Of a stretch of DNA of 64,000 nucleotides, positions 48,657 through 57,766 are shown in pieces (position 1 is the stretch's first letter; each line of letters begins with the position of its first letter). The notes below the pieces were generated by a model. It was not told the DNA's origin and searched no databases. It worked only from the letters and a program-made list of their open reading frames with translations. Source of the stretch: Paenibacillus sp. JNUCC-31 (lineage in GTDB: Bacteria; Bacillota; Bacilli; Paenibacillales; Paenibacillaceae); contig NZ_CP062165.1 of NCBI RefSeq assembly GCF_014844075.1, positions 2,914,001 through 2,978,000 of the forward strand, read 5' to 3'. A program made the translations under genes and the position numbers.

Positions 48657-49229
48657 TTAATAAGTGAGACCTTCCTTATGCAGCAACATCTCGTACATTT
48701 CCCTGATCATTTCAATCGCTTCCTTTATATCCAGCTCCAAGGTGTGCGAGTACAGAAGTGTTCCGATGCCGATTAAATAGATCATGAGCTTTAAGAAAAT
48801 GCGCTTGAGTTGCTCGACAGATACATTCTGTAACCGTTTGCTATATCGCATATAGAACGTAGTTAACTCTTCGCCCAGAAACTGATCTGTGTGAGGGTTA
48901 TATTGCCGATAACCTGATAGATACAAGGCTCGAAATAGCTGCTTCTCGTTCTGTGCAAAGTACAGAAAACCGATGGTCAGGTTCAACGCAGGGGAATTGG
49001 CATCATCCTTATACTCCACCATACTGTGACGGGCAAATTCGGCAGCCTTGTCATACACGTTTGATTTCAACTCTTCGATGTTATTATAGAGACTATAGAT
49101 CGGTTGGGTGGAACAATGGAGCGCCTGAGCAACGTTTCGTGCAGTTAGCGCCTCCAAGCCTTGGGTCCGTACAAGCTCAAAGGCGGCAGATAATACTTTG
49201 TCCTGCGTAATGTCGGATTTGGGTGGCAT
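48657..49229 (-). CDS. TetR-family transcriptional regulator
   Basis: A 190-residue TetR protein. The N-terminal helix-turn-helix reads DKVLSAAFELVRTQGLEALTARNVAQALHCSTQPIYSLYNNIEEL. The C-terminal part is helical and carries no obvious ligand motif. It starts 22 bp upstream of two adjacent 14-bp palindromes (49251-49278), which are the likely operator, and lies 22 bp before the APH-like gene. Autorepression relieved by a small molecule that the kinase acts on is a reasonable inference. Confidence 0.9.
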   Translation of the reverse strand: MPPKSDITQDKVLSAAFELVRTQGLEALTARNVAQALHCSTQPIYSLYNNIEELKSNVYDKAAEFARHSMVEYKDDANSPALNLTIGFLYFAQNEKQLFRALYLSGYRQYNPHTDQFLGEELTTFYMRYSKRLQNVSVEQLKRIFLKLMIYLIGIGTLLYSHTLELDIKEAIEMIREMYEMLLHKEGLTY

Positions 49230-49250
49230 ATACTGCTCCTTCCGTTGTTA

Positions 49251-49278
49251 ATAACACGTGTTATATAACATATGTTAT
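49251..49278. promoter_or_regulatory. Tandem palindromic TetR operators
   Basis: ATAACACGTGTTAT (49251-49264) and ATAACATATGTTAT (49265-49278) are two perfect 14-bp palindromes placed back to back, differing in two central bases. They lie just upstream of the TetR start codon. Confidence 0.7.
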
Positions 49279-49340
49279 TATGAGTGGATTCATGTGTCAA
49301 GCGTACATACAAGATGAGATTTTTCATATTTAAAATTTTC

Positions 49341-49385
49341 AAAAAAAGAGGCGTCCCTCCCAATGTACTTTGGGTATGGTCGCCT
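49341..49385 (-). terminator. Terminator after the Rpn-like gene
   Basis: AGGCG pairs with CGCCT with an inner CCCA/TGGG pair; on the minus strand the stem runs into TTTTTTT. It lies 30 bp after the stop of the gene at 49416. Confidence 0.7.
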
Positions 49386-49415
49386 TATATCAATCAAAAG
49401 ATAGCTCCAGAGTGC

Positions 49416-50336
49416 TTATTCCTTTTCTTTTTGCAGTTCCTCTAATTCAGATGAGATTAGCCCGGTAGCCTTAATAATAGTAGCATGATCAAGACCCAAA
49501 TTGAGCATATTCATTGCGATTTTCCGCTTGCTCTCAGCTTCACCTTCTTTAATTCCTTCTTTGATGCCTTCTTCGATTCCTTTTTGGATACCTTCCTCCA
49601 TGCCTTTCTTGAGCCCCTCTTCTCGCGCGCCCTCAATCATGGAAACTTCATCCCACAGAAATTTCTGACGGTCAATATATTGTTGACGTGCTTGCTCATC
49701 CTGGCTCAGAAACTCCAATACACTCATGGCTTTTTTCAACGCCGGTTCCGGTTCGTGCATCAATAACGCCTCCCAGCTTGATCTAGTCATTCCTTTCAAA
49801 AATAACAGCCAGCGCACCAATCCATTCTTCATTTGAATATTTTCATCATTCAGCTTAGGTATTTCCATAAAATGAATCTCTATAACATCCGTCAAAGGAA
49901 TATTGGTATGGTCTTCTCTTAAATGAAATACGTTGTGGTACTGGTCATTAGCAAGCATTTTGAAATTAACAATGTTTATTGCAACGCATTTTTTGAGTTG
50001 GCTATATCTCTGTCCCTCAAGTAATTGTCCGGAGTATTGTTTACCCCAATAGAACAAAGTCCTCTTCTCTAAATCATACTGATTAAACAACTGCATTTCA
50101 ACATTAATTAGCTCACCTTGATCTGTTTTGGCCCGTATGTCCAGAATGGACTGTTTATCTCTCGGGGTATCCTTGTCCAAATAAGGGTTGATCAACACAA
50201 TGTCGGTCAGTAAGGATTCACCTGCATTTTTGAAGGTGTGATTCAGAAAAGCCAAAAGCACATCCTTATTCTCTTCACTTCCAAAAATTCGTTTGAATAC
50301 ATAATCGTTCTTGGGATCAAGCAACTCTGTCATCAT
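49416..50336 (-). CDS. Rpn-family PD-(D/E)XK nuclease / transposase-like protein
   Basis: A 306-residue protein of the Rpn (recombination-promoting nuclease, PF12784-like) family. It begins LLDPKNDYVFKRIFGSEENK, and the nuclease core shows the acidic pair in LDIRAKTDQGELINVEMQ (D66, E80, Q82). The C-terminus has a run of repeated EEGI/KKG units (GMEEGIQKGIEEGIKEGIKEG), a helical repeat typical of the family. Rpn proteins are linked to RecA-independent recombination and to phage defence; the role here is not known. It is a single gene with its own terminator. Confidence 0.87.
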   Translation of the reverse strand: MMTELLDPKNDYVFKRIFGSEENKDVLLAFLNHTFKNAGESLLTDIVLINPYLDKDTPRDKQSILDIRAKTDQGELINVEMQLFNQYDLEKRTLFYWGKQYSGQLLEGQRYSQLKKCVAINIVNFKMLANDQYHNVFHLREDHTNIPLTDVIEIHFMEIPKLNDENIQMKNGLVRWLLFLKGMTRSSWEALLMHEPEPALKKAMSVLEFLSQDEQARQQYIDRQKFLWDEVSMIEGAREEGLKKGMEEGIQKGIEEGIKEGIKEGEAESKRKIAMNMLNLGLDHATIIKATGLISSELEELQKEKE

Positions 50337-50473
50337 TATTCACTCCTACGTGCAAAATGAACAGGATATATCTGCTGAAGTATTAGCAAATATAAGGATG
50401 CGAACATAAACTAGATGTTAGCTCATTATAGCACGCATCGCCATATAAAAATAGCGTATCTGCGTAATTTTGG

Positions 50474-50513
50474 TCAAAAAAAAGAGACTGTTCCGAGTGA
50501 TCGAAACAATCTC
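50474..50513 (-). terminator. Terminator after the SufR-like regulator
   Basis: On the minus strand GAGATTGTTTCG pairs with CGGAACAGTCTC (two G-U pairs) around ATCACT, followed by a run of eight T. Confidence 0.8.
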
Positions 50514-50521
50514 CATACATG

Positions 50522-51169
50522 CTAATTCCCAGCGGCCTCGCGAATCTGGTACGTGCATTTTTTGCCGCCATCAGCATAACATTCGGTGCGCTCCACATCA
50601 GCCTGCAGCAATGAACGGAACAGCTCCAGTTCACAGCGACAAGCCTGTTTATAGACACTGGCTACCTGCACAATGGGGCAGTTCAGCTCGGTAAGCACAT
50701 AAGTGCCATCCTCTTCCTTGGAGGCATCGGCCATATAGCCGTTTGCATTCTGTATACGCGCAAGTTCCTCGACACGTCCGGCCAGATCCTGACCTTCCAT
50801 CTGTGGCTGTCCGCTGCGAAGCAGCTTGTCCCGGCGGCTCTCGAACAATGCATCCACGACACCGCTGCCCGCTGAATCCGACAGTTCCTCCAGCAGCTCC
50901 AGGGTTAGTGATGAATATGATTTTGGGAAAAAGCTATCCCCGCGTACCGTCAGATGGTACACGGCAGATGGACGTCCAGCTGTCGCTCTGGCTTCTCTAA
51001 CTTCAATCCATCCATCCTGCTCCAGTGCCGTGAGGTGACGGCGAATCGCCATGCCGGTCAGGCCAAGCTCAGCTGTCATTTCCCTTGCGGTCATTGTGCC
51101 TTGCTGCTTCAGCATGAACAAAATCCGTTCACGCGTCGTTCGTTCCTCTTCGCGCTTCACGCTCAGCAC
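50522..51169 (-). CDS. Winged-helix regulator with C-terminal cysteine cluster (SufR-like)
   Basis: A 215-residue regulator. The N-terminal winged helix shows TTRERILFMLKQQGTMTAREMTAELGLTGMAIRRHLTALEQDGW and the wing RPSAVYHLTVRG. The C-terminal half has five cysteines, C164-x12-C177-x-C179, C197 and C205, in a pattern like the SufR group of iron-sulphur-sensing ArsR/DeoR-like regulators. It may bind an Fe-S cluster and report oxygen or iron. The start is GTG at 51169 after GGGAG. It is 13 bp downstream of trhO on the same strand, so the two are probably co-transcribed. Confidence 0.78.
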   Translation of the reverse strand: MLSVKREEERTTRERILFMLKQQGTMTAREMTAELGLTGMAIRRHLTALEQDGWIEVREARATAGRPSAVYHLTVRGDSFFPKSYSSLTLELLEELSDSAGSGVVDALFESRRDKLLRSGQPQMEGQDLAGRVEELARIQNANGYMADASKEEDGTYVLTELNCPIVQVASVYKQACRCELELFRSLLQADVERTECYADGGKKCTYQIREAAGN

Positions 51170-51182
51170 CTGCTCTCCCTGC

Positions 51183-52070
51183 TTATGCGGTTACCGGCGC
51201 TGCCTCCCGGCAGGCATCCGAGCAAAAGCGGTTATGCGTCTCTTCGCAATCCTCACAGCATACATGCTGCAGGTTGCAGGTTGGACAGTTAATATAACGG
51301 TCATGTGTCGTTCCACAGTGATAACAGCTGGCAATCACGATATCTTCATCCGTCCGGTTAATAGGCACGGAAATACGCTCGTCAAACACATAACATTTAC
51401 CATCAAACAGACGACCTTGTACTTCTTCGTCCTTGCCATAGGTTACGATTCCGCCATCAAGTTGTGCCACGTCCTGGAAACCTTCATTAATCATGAACCC
51501 GGTCAGCTTCTCACAACGGATGCCACCAGTACAGTAGGTAATGATCTTTTTGTCCTTCATGTCGCCCAGGTTCTCCCGAATCCATTCCGGGAACTCGCGG
51601 AACGACTCAACGTCCGGACGAATCGCACCTCGGAAATGACCAATCTCGTACTCGTAGTCATTGCGGCCGTCAATTACAATGACATCCTCCTGTTGAAGAT
51701 GCTCGTAAAATTCTTTCGGGGACAACCGTTTACCGCTAATTACGTTAGGGTCCAAATCGTCTTCCACGCGGAACGTAACCAGCTCGGCTTTGTGACGAAC
51801 AAATATTTTTTTGAACGCATGCTCTTCGACATCATCAATCTTGAACACCATATCGCTGAACAGCGGATTGGCGTGCATATCCTTCATATACTGCTCGGTT
51901 TGCTCCGGTGTACCGGATACAGTACCGTTGATGCCTTCCGCGGCAATCAAAATACGTCCTTTCACACCAAGATCCTTGCAGTATTGCAAATGCTCCTGGG
52001 TGAATGTCTCAGGATCCTCAATCTTTACGAACTTATAATATAAAAGCACGCGGTACGCGCTGTTACACAT
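51183..52070 (-). CDS. trhO: tRNA uridine(34) hydroxylase TrhO (rhodanese-like)
   Basis: A 295-residue protein of the TrhO family (B. subtilis YbfQ relatives). It has an N-terminal acylphosphatase-like domain ([27 protein letters not shown]), a rhodanese domain with catalytic Cys in [13 protein letters not shown], and a C-terminal Cys-rich zinc-binding tail (C-x2-C and C-x2-C pairs). TrhO uses oxygen to hydroxylate U34 of tRNAs, forming ho5U. The start at 52070 lies 6 bp after AGGTG. Its leader has a copy of the dispersed element at 52152. It shares an operon with the SufR-like regulator. Confidence 0.93.
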   Translation of the reverse strand: MCNSAYRVLLYYKFVKIEDPETFTQEHLQYCKDLGVKGRILIAAEGINGTVSGTPEQTEQYMKDMHANPLFSDMVFKIDDVEEHAFKKIFVRHKAELVTFRVEDDLDPNVISGKRLSPKEFYEHLQQEDVIVIDGRNDYEYEIGHFRGAIRPDVESFREFPEWIRENLGDMKDKKIITYCTGGIRCEKLTGFMINEGFQDVAQLDGGIVTYGKDEEVQGRLFDGKCYVFDERISVPINRTDEDIVIASCYHCGTTHDRYINCPTCNLQHVCCEDCEETHNRFCSDACREAAPVTA

Positions 52071-52151
52071 GTGTATCACCTGTTCCTATTCCATGTTGTT
52101 ATTGGCCGGATCATCCGGCAAGACTACAGCATTGCAACTTTGCTCATTAAA

Positions 52152-52265
52152 AGGCAATTCGCAAAATCCAAGGAGCGACTTCCAATCAGCAAGATATAGA
52201 TCGAAATGATTCTATTCGTCTACATCTTGTACACGGAAGCGATCAATCGAATTATGCAATATGCT
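52152..52265. repeat. Dispersed intergenic element, copy 2
   Basis: The second copy of the element at 19117-19232. The core (TCCAATCAGCAAGATATAG onwards) agrees at 46 of 52 positions. The terminal inverted repeat is less well kept (GCAATTCGC at the left, GCAATATGCT at the right), so this copy is more decayed. It lies about 80 bp before the trhO start. Confidence 0.7.
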
Positions 52266-52604
52266 AAAAAAGAAAATAAACAGCCGCCCGAAACATGGTC
52301 TCGAACTGCTGCCCAACATTCGACTTTTATTCCTGCATTCTAGTTTATCGGAATTAGAATACCTTAGTCAATATAAATGTATAGAAAGGGATGAAAGTTA
52401 TGGAACATTTCAACTATTAATGATGTATCTTTGGAAAATTCAAAAAAATATTTCAAATCCGAACTAAAATCGTATTCATTTTTGCTTTCATATCCATTAA
52501 ACTATGCTCATCATTATATGACTTCCCCCTGTGAATTAGAAAGATAAGGTGGATCAGGAATAAGCATAACGTAACATATTTAAATGGAAAATGGGGATGA
52601 GATC
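52266..52604. other. AT-rich intergenic region before the SLH protein
   Basis: No supported gene: a 68-codon plus-strand frame (52261-52467) has no ribosome binding site and no recognisable family. The stretch is AT-rich and would carry the promoter of the large surface-protein gene; I could not pick one with confidence. Confidence 0.5.
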
Positions 52605-55600
52605 GTGAGTTTAACACTATTCAGGAAAGTAAGCATCATATGGTTGGTATTCCTGATCGGACTAAGTGGTCTATGGAATAATTTCAGTATTGTACAGCAA
52701 GCCCATGCCGCAGCCGCAGAGCCCTACCTTGGTGAGATCAGATTATTCCCCTACAGTGCCATCCCTACAGGATGGATGCCCGCCAGAGGACAGACGCTCC
52801 CTTTAACCCAAAATACAGCCCTCTACGCGTTGCTAGGCAATAAATATGGCGGTGACGGAAAATCAACATTTGCCTTACCTAACCTTACCAATGCTGCACC
52901 AGAAGGGATGGGCTATTACATAGCTATGAATGGTATATTCCCTCCCCGAGATGCAGATACTCTGTACACCCGAAATGCTGTGTTAGGCGAGGTTCGCCTT
53001 TTTCCATATTTCTTCTCTCCCACGGGGTGGTTAACTGCTGAAGGGCAGAGCGTTAATAGATCCGAATATTCGGATCTATATGAAATGATTGGTACAACCT
53101 ACGGATCAGACACACCGAATGATTTCAAGTTGCCTAACTTCCCAGAGATTAATGGTGTACATTACGCTATATTTACAAACCCAGCCAACCATGCCGAGAA
53201 TGGTACAGGTAACGAGTACATTGGTGAGATCATTCCCATGTTAGTCAGTCTTTCGACAAAAAACTGGATATTGGCGGATGGTTCCACTCTTGCCACCAAC
53301 GATAACCAACCCTTATTCAGCCTATTGGGCACCAAGTTTGGCGGCAATGGTTCGACCGAATTTAAAGTACCTAATTTGAACAGCAGCCAATCCGACCTGG
53401 TTTATTATGTTGCTAACGCAGGAGCATTTCCCAGCTTGGACGGTGGGCAGCTTCCAGAAGCAATCGAAGACACCTATACTACGAACCAAAACTCCACTTT
53501 GACTGAGTCTGCGCCAGGCGTGCTTTCCAATGATAGCGACGGTTCTACCGCTATTTTGAAAAGTGGGCCGATGAACGGAACCTTGGTATTGAATGCTAAC
53601 GGGGCATTTACGTATACTCCGAACGCCAATTATGTGGGAAGTGACAGCTTTACCTATAGCGCCAACAATCCATGGGGTACAAGTATTCCGGTGTTAGTAA
53701 CCATAATGATTGGGCAAACCACCCCTCCCATAGTCAACGGCGTATCTGACGGTGGAATATATAATCAAACGGTAACACCTACATTTAATAGTGGTACCGC
53801 ATTTCTGAATGGTGCTGCATTTGCAAACGGCACTCCGGTTACGGCTGACGGGGTTTATACATTGGTGGTAACCAACAGTATTGGCAGTACAACGTTGAAT
53901 TTTTCCATTGATACAGCACCTCCTGTTGTATTGGGGGTCACTGATAATGGAAAGTACAATGAAAACCCAACAATCACTTTTAATGAAGGAACAGCCACTC
54001 TGAACGGTTCACCCTTCAGCAGCGGAGAAACGGTTCAATCTGAAGGAGAATATGCACTGATTGTTACCGATCGTGCGGGCAATACCACAACCCTGCATTT
54101 CAGCTTTTATACGCCGCGAACGATCAACTTTAACAGTAACGGCGGTTCTGAAGTAAACGAACAAACGGTGTCTTACGGTGACAAGGTTATTGTTCCAGCA
54201 GTTCCAACTAGAGCAGGATACACCTTTGCTGGATGGTATACCGATTCAGGTCTGAGTCAGGCTTTTGATTTCGGCAATACCACCGTTACCGCTGATATCA
54301 CTCTGTATGCGAAATGGACGGTTAACTCCTATACTGTTAATTTCGATCCTAATGGTGGTTCAGTCGTTGCGGATCAGACGGTCCCATATGGTGAGTTGGC
54401 GACAGCTCCTGACGTTCCAACCAAAGCAGGGTACACCTTCGGTGGATGGTATACCGATTCAGGATTGCGTCAGGCTTTCGATTTTGACAATACAACTGTA
54501 ACCAACGATATCACTCTGTATGCAAAATGGACGGTCAACTCCTATACGGTTCACTTCGCATCTAATGGTGGTTCAGTCGTTGCGGATCAATCTATTCAAC
54601 ATGGTGACTTGGCGGCTGCACCTGACATTCCAACCAAAACAGGACACACTTTCGGTGGATGGTATACCGATTCAGGATTGAGTCAGGCTTTTGATTTCGA
54701 CAATACCACCGTTACCACTGATATCACTCTGTATGCAAAATGGACGGTCAACTCCTATACCGTTAATTTCGATTCTAATGGTGGTACAGTCGTTGCGGAT
54801 CAGACAGTTCAGTATGGTGAGTTGGCGACAGCTCCTGATGATCCAATCAAAGCAGGACACACTTTTGCCGGCTGGTATCATGAACCTGAACTGAGTACGC
54901 CATTTGACCTGAATACTGCATCGATTGTCCAGGACACCACATTGTATGCAAAATGGGCGCCAAACACATATACAGTAACTTTCAATACACTTGGAGGATC
55001 AGCAGTCTCCGATGCAGCTGTAGAATACGAAAAGAAACTTTCAGCACCTGCTTCGCCAAGCCGTTCCGGCTATACGTTTGCAGGTTGGTATACAGACCCC
55101 GAGTTGAAGACGCCATTCAACTTTGCTCAAACAGTGATTACAGCCGATCTGACCTTATATGCCAAATGGGGTGTTAATTCCACGCCACCGTCAGGTGGGA
55201 GTGGTGGTAACAGCAGCGGCGGCTCCGGTAACCAGAATAACAACGGGTCGAGCGGTAATCCTTCGCCACCTAACACAACGAATTCATCCAATAATGGCCG
55301 TTTAACACTTACAGCGGGGCAGGCAGGGCAAGTAAGTTTGGGAGGTAGCATCGCTGTAAGTATCCCTGCCGGGGCGATGAACCAGGAACTCCGGGTCACT
55401 ATCGAACAGATTGCAGATCCTTCTGCCTTGCTGACCCATCAGATCCAACTGCTCAGCCCGGTATATGAACTGCTCAAAAATGTTCCGCAAAACTTCAATG
55501 TACCCGTCACATTAACGCTGACATTTGATTTATCAAGCTTGCAGCGCAATCAGCGGGCTGAACTATTTTACTTTGATGAACAAGATAAGGCTTGGCTCTC

Positions 55601-56231
55601 CGCCGGTAAATCATCTGTGAATGGAAATCAAATTCGGGTAGACGTAGACCATTTCACCAAATTTGCCGTATTGGCGGTTGATCAGCCCAAGGAGCCGACA
55701 GAAATTTTATTTAATGATGTCGAAGGTCACTGGGCGAAAGAAGTCATCCAACAGGCTATTCGTAAAGGCATAGTGAAAGGATATGTCGATGGAACATTCA
55801 AGCCGAATGCATCCATTACACGTGCAGAGTTTACGGTGATGCTGATGAATGCATTGCAAACAGAGTACACGGAAGCGAATTTATCTTTTACCGATCGTTC
55901 AAAAATAGGAGACTGGGCACAGTCTGCTATAGCACGTGCCGTGCAAGCGGGATTCATCCAGGGAGACACCGACGGGGCCTTTCGCCCTAACGAGGCTGTA
56001 ACTCGTGCAGAGATGGCTGTCATGGTAGCTAGCGCCTTGCAATTGAAGGCAGAATCCGGCACCGGCTCACCCTTTGCAGACGATGAACTGATTCCGTTGT
56101 GGGCCAGAGCATCTGTCGCCGGCTTGCAAAAGTCCGGGCTATTGAACGGCAAAGGACTGAACAATTTTGCTCCCAGAGACAACACTACACGTGCAGAAGC
56201 GGTGAAGTTACTGCTGAGCATGCCAAAATAA
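52605..56231 (+). CDS. Secreted modular surface protein: three tail-collar modules, Ig-like, five InlB repeats, three SLH domains
   Basis: A 1208-residue protein predicted to be exported and bound to the cell wall. After a signal peptide (cleavage near AHAA) come three phage tail-collar (MDP-like) modules: GEIRLFPYSAIPTGW, GEVRLFPYFFSPTGW and GEIIPMLVSLSTKNW, each ending in FALPNL-, FKLPNF- or FKVPNL-type turns. Then a VCBS/cadherin-like domain (about 285-370), two Ig-like units, five InlB-type repeats (about 505-858, GYTFAGWYTD, DITLYAKWTV), a Gly/Ser/Asn linker, a ZU5-like domain and three SLH domains (1030-1208, TRAEFTVML, VTRAEMAVMV, TTRAEAVKLL). GTG 52605 with GGGGATGAG upstream is preferred; ATG 52584 is an alternative. 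It stands alone and may be an adhesin. Confidence 0.85.
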   Translation: MSLTLFRKVSIIWLVFLIGLSGLWNNFSIVQQAHAAAAEPYLGEIRLFPYSAIPTGWMPARGQTLPLTQNTALYALLGNKYGGDGKSTFALPNLTNAAPEGMGYYIAMNGIFPPRDADTLYTRNAVLGEVRLFPYFFSPTGWLTAEGQSVNRSEYSDLYEMIGTTYGSDTPNDFKLPNFPEINGVHYAIFTNPANHAENGTGNEYIGEIIPMLVSLSTKNWILADGSTLATNDNQPLFSLLGTKFGGNGSTEFKVPNLNSSQSDLVYYVANAGAFPSLDGGQLPEAIEDTYTTNQNSTLTESAPGVLSNDSDGSTAILKSGPMNGTLVLNANGAFTYTPNANYVGSDSFTYSANNPWGTSIPVLVTIMIGQTTPPIVNGVSDGGIYNQTVTPTFNSGTAFLNGAAFANGTPVTADGVYTLVVTNSIGSTTLNFSIDTAPPVVLGVTDNGKYNENPTITFNEGTATLNGSPFSSGETVQSEGEYALIVTDRAGNTTTLHFSFYTPRTINFNSNGGSEVNEQTVSYGDKVIVPAVPTRAGYTFAGWYTDSGLSQAFDFGNTTVTADITLYAKWTVNSYTVNFDPNGGSVVADQTVPYGELATAPDVPTKAGYTFGGWYTDSGLRQAFDFDNTTVTNDITLYAKWTVNSYTVHFASNGGSVVADQSIQHGDLAAAPDIPTKTGHTFGGWYTDSGLSQAFDFDNTTVTTDITLYAKWTVNSYTVNFDSNGGTVVADQTVQYGELATAPDDPIKAGHTFAGWYHEPELSTPFDLNTASIVQDTTLYAKWAPNTYTVTFNTLGGSAVSDAAVEYEKKLSAPASPSRSGYTFAGWYTDPELKTPFNFAQTVITADLTLYAKWGVNSTPPSGGSGGNSSGGSGNQNNNGSSGNPSPPNTTNSSNNGRLTLTAGQAGQVSLGGSIAVSIPAGAMNQELRVTIEQIADPSALLTHQIQLLSPVYELLKNVPQNFNVPVTLTLTFDLSSLQRNQRAELFYFDEQDKAWLSAGKSSVNGNQIRVDVDHFTKFAVLAVDQPKEPTEILFNDVEGHWAKEVIQQAIRKGIVKGYVDGTFKPNASITRAEFTVMLMNALQTEYTEANLSFTDRSKIGDWAQSAIARAVQAGFIQGDTDGAFRPNEAVTRAEMAVMVASALQLKAESGTGSPFADDELIPLWARASVAGLQKSGLLNGKGLNNFAPRDNTTRAEAVKLLLSMPK
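54117..55180 (+). repeat. Five InlB-type repeats, 213-bp period
   Basis: Five 71-residue units encoded by near-identical DNA. Units 2, 3 and 4 begin at exact 213-bp steps (54318, 54531, 54744 for the ACGGTTAACT/ACGGTCAACT junction), which points to recent duplication. Units 1 and 5 are more diverged. Confidence 0.85.
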
Positions 56232-56239
56232 CAAGCCAT

Positions 56240-56325
56240 AAAAAAAGCCTGCGTTCTGGCAGCGCCCTCTCGAAACTGGATATAACAGTTTGAGAGGGAC
56301 TACCATAGAACACAGGCTTTTTATG
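56240..56325. terminator. Large bidirectional terminator
   Basis: AAAAAGCCTG...GTTCT pairs with AGAAC...CAGGCTTTTT, with an inner CCCTCTC/GAGAGGG stem and T runs on both sides. It lies between the surface-protein gene and the convergent YfcC gene. Confidence 0.8.
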
Positions 56326-56337
56326 CTTTTTACTTTT

Positions 56338-57762
56338 TTAAGAATACTGAATTGCATTTGCAATAAGCATAAATATAATCCCCATGGCGATCCACATCAC
56401 CATCAGCGGCCAGAAGAATCTCACCCATTTCTGATACGGAATGCCGGATACCGCGAGACTGCCCATTAAGGCAGAGGACGTTGGCAGAATCATGTTGGTG
56501 AATCCGTCTCCGAACTGGAAGGCCAGGACGGCCGTCTGACGGGTAACGCCAAGCAGATCCGATAATGGAACCATGATCGGCATCGTCGTCACGGCCATGC
56601 CTGTACCGGACGTGATGAACACGTTCATGATATTTTGGAAGAAGTACATACCCAATACCTGTACGGAAGATGGCAATTCGCCAACCAGTGTAGACATTCC
56701 GTAGACAACGGAATCAATCACGTTACCCTGATCGAGGACAACCATGATGCCTCTCGCCAGACCGATGATAAAGGCACCATAAGCGATGCTGCTTGCGCCT
56801 TTGACGAATTCACTGGCTATGCGGCTAGGACCGAAACCGGATACGAGACCAGAGATCACACCCATGCTAAGGAAGAGAGCCGCCAACTCCTCCATCCACC
56901 AGCCTTCTTTGGATACTCCCCAGATCAGCAGGGCAAAGCCAGCTACAATCGTAATGATAGTCAGAATATGTGTGATGCGAATCGTTGGCAGTTGGTTCAG
57001 GTCCACCGCAGTTGTATCTGCTGCCTGCTCCTGTTCCAGCTCATGCACCAAACCGCGGGTTGGATCAGATTTCACTCTGGACGCGTACCGCATAATATAG
57101 ATACTTGTCACGGCGATGAGGCACACCAGTATAATGGCGCGCAGCCACATGCCCGAGAAGATCGGCACTTCTGCAATGGCCTGAGCCAGTCCCACATTGA
57201 ACGGATTAAGCAATCCCGCGGTAAAACCACACGAGGCCCCCAGCGAGATCATCGCCGTACCCGTTAAAGCGTCATACCCCAGCGCACGCGCAATGGCGAT
57301 CCCGATTGGTACAAAGACCATGACCTCTGTGGACATACCCATCGTAAAGCCACCAACTGAGAACAAGGTGATGAATACCGGGATGACCCATAATCCTTTA
57401 TTCGCGAACGAACGGGCTACCCTGCCCGTAAGAGCTTCAATGGTTCCTGTGCTCGTAATAATCTGAAATGCTCCACCGATGATGAAAATAAAGAATACAA
57501 CGTCAGCGGAATCCACCAGTCCGCGGACGATAGACTTGGGAATATCCCACAATCCCGTTGGATTGGCCTCTACATGATGATATGAACCTGGGACGAGCAA
57601 GGATTTGCCGGTCGCCTCATCCTTGACCCGATCGAATTCCCCTGCGGGAATAATGTAAGTCAGCACGGTCGCTACCAGCACCAGAATGAACAAGATGACA
57701 AAGGTGTGAGGCATCCTGAACCATTTACGCCGTTGTTGTGGTTGTTTGGTTATGTTCTCCAA
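56338..57762 (-). CDS. YfcC-family (DcuC superfamily) membrane transporter
   Basis: A 474-residue transporter with about 12 helices. It starts with a short basic tail and MPHTFVILFILVLVATVLTYIIPAGEFDR, then FFIFIIGGAFQIITSTGTIEAL, GMSTEVMVFVPIGIAIARALGYD and FQFGDGFTNMILPTSSALMGSLAVSGI, all YfcC/AbgT-like. The TTG start at 57762 lies 9 bp after GAGGG and 4 bp after the amidohydrolase stop. The pairing with an M20 amidohydrolase suggests uptake of an N-acyl amino acid or a dipeptide-like compound. It is not the AbgT family proper. Confidence 0.87.
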   Translation of the reverse strand: MENITKQPQQRRKWFRMPHTFVILFILVLVATVLTYIIPAGEFDRVKDEATGKSLLVPGSYHHVEANPTGLWDIPKSIVRGLVDSADVVFFIFIIGGAFQIITSTGTIEALTGRVARSFANKGLWVIPVFITLFSVGGFTMGMSTEVMVFVPIGIAIARALGYDALTGTAMISLGASCGFTAGLLNPFNVGLAQAIAEVPIFSGMWLRAIILVCLIAVTSIYIMRYASRVKSDPTRGLVHELEQEQAADTTAVDLNQLPTIRITHILTIITIVAGFALLIWGVSKEGWWMEELAALFLSMGVISGLVSGFGPSRIASEFVKGASSIAYGAFIIGLARGIMVVLDQGNVIDSVVYGMSTLVGELPSSVQVLGMYFFQNIMNVFITSGTGMAVTTMPIMVPLSDLLGVTRQTAVLAFQFGDGFTNMILPTSSALMGSLAVSGIPYQKWVRFFWPLMVMWIAMGIIFMLIANAIQYS

Positions 57763-57766
57763 TGCA

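Noticed and set aside
52261..52467. A 68-codon frame before the SLH gene
   Set aside because: No ribosome binding site and no recognisable sequence. It begins in the end of the dispersed element.
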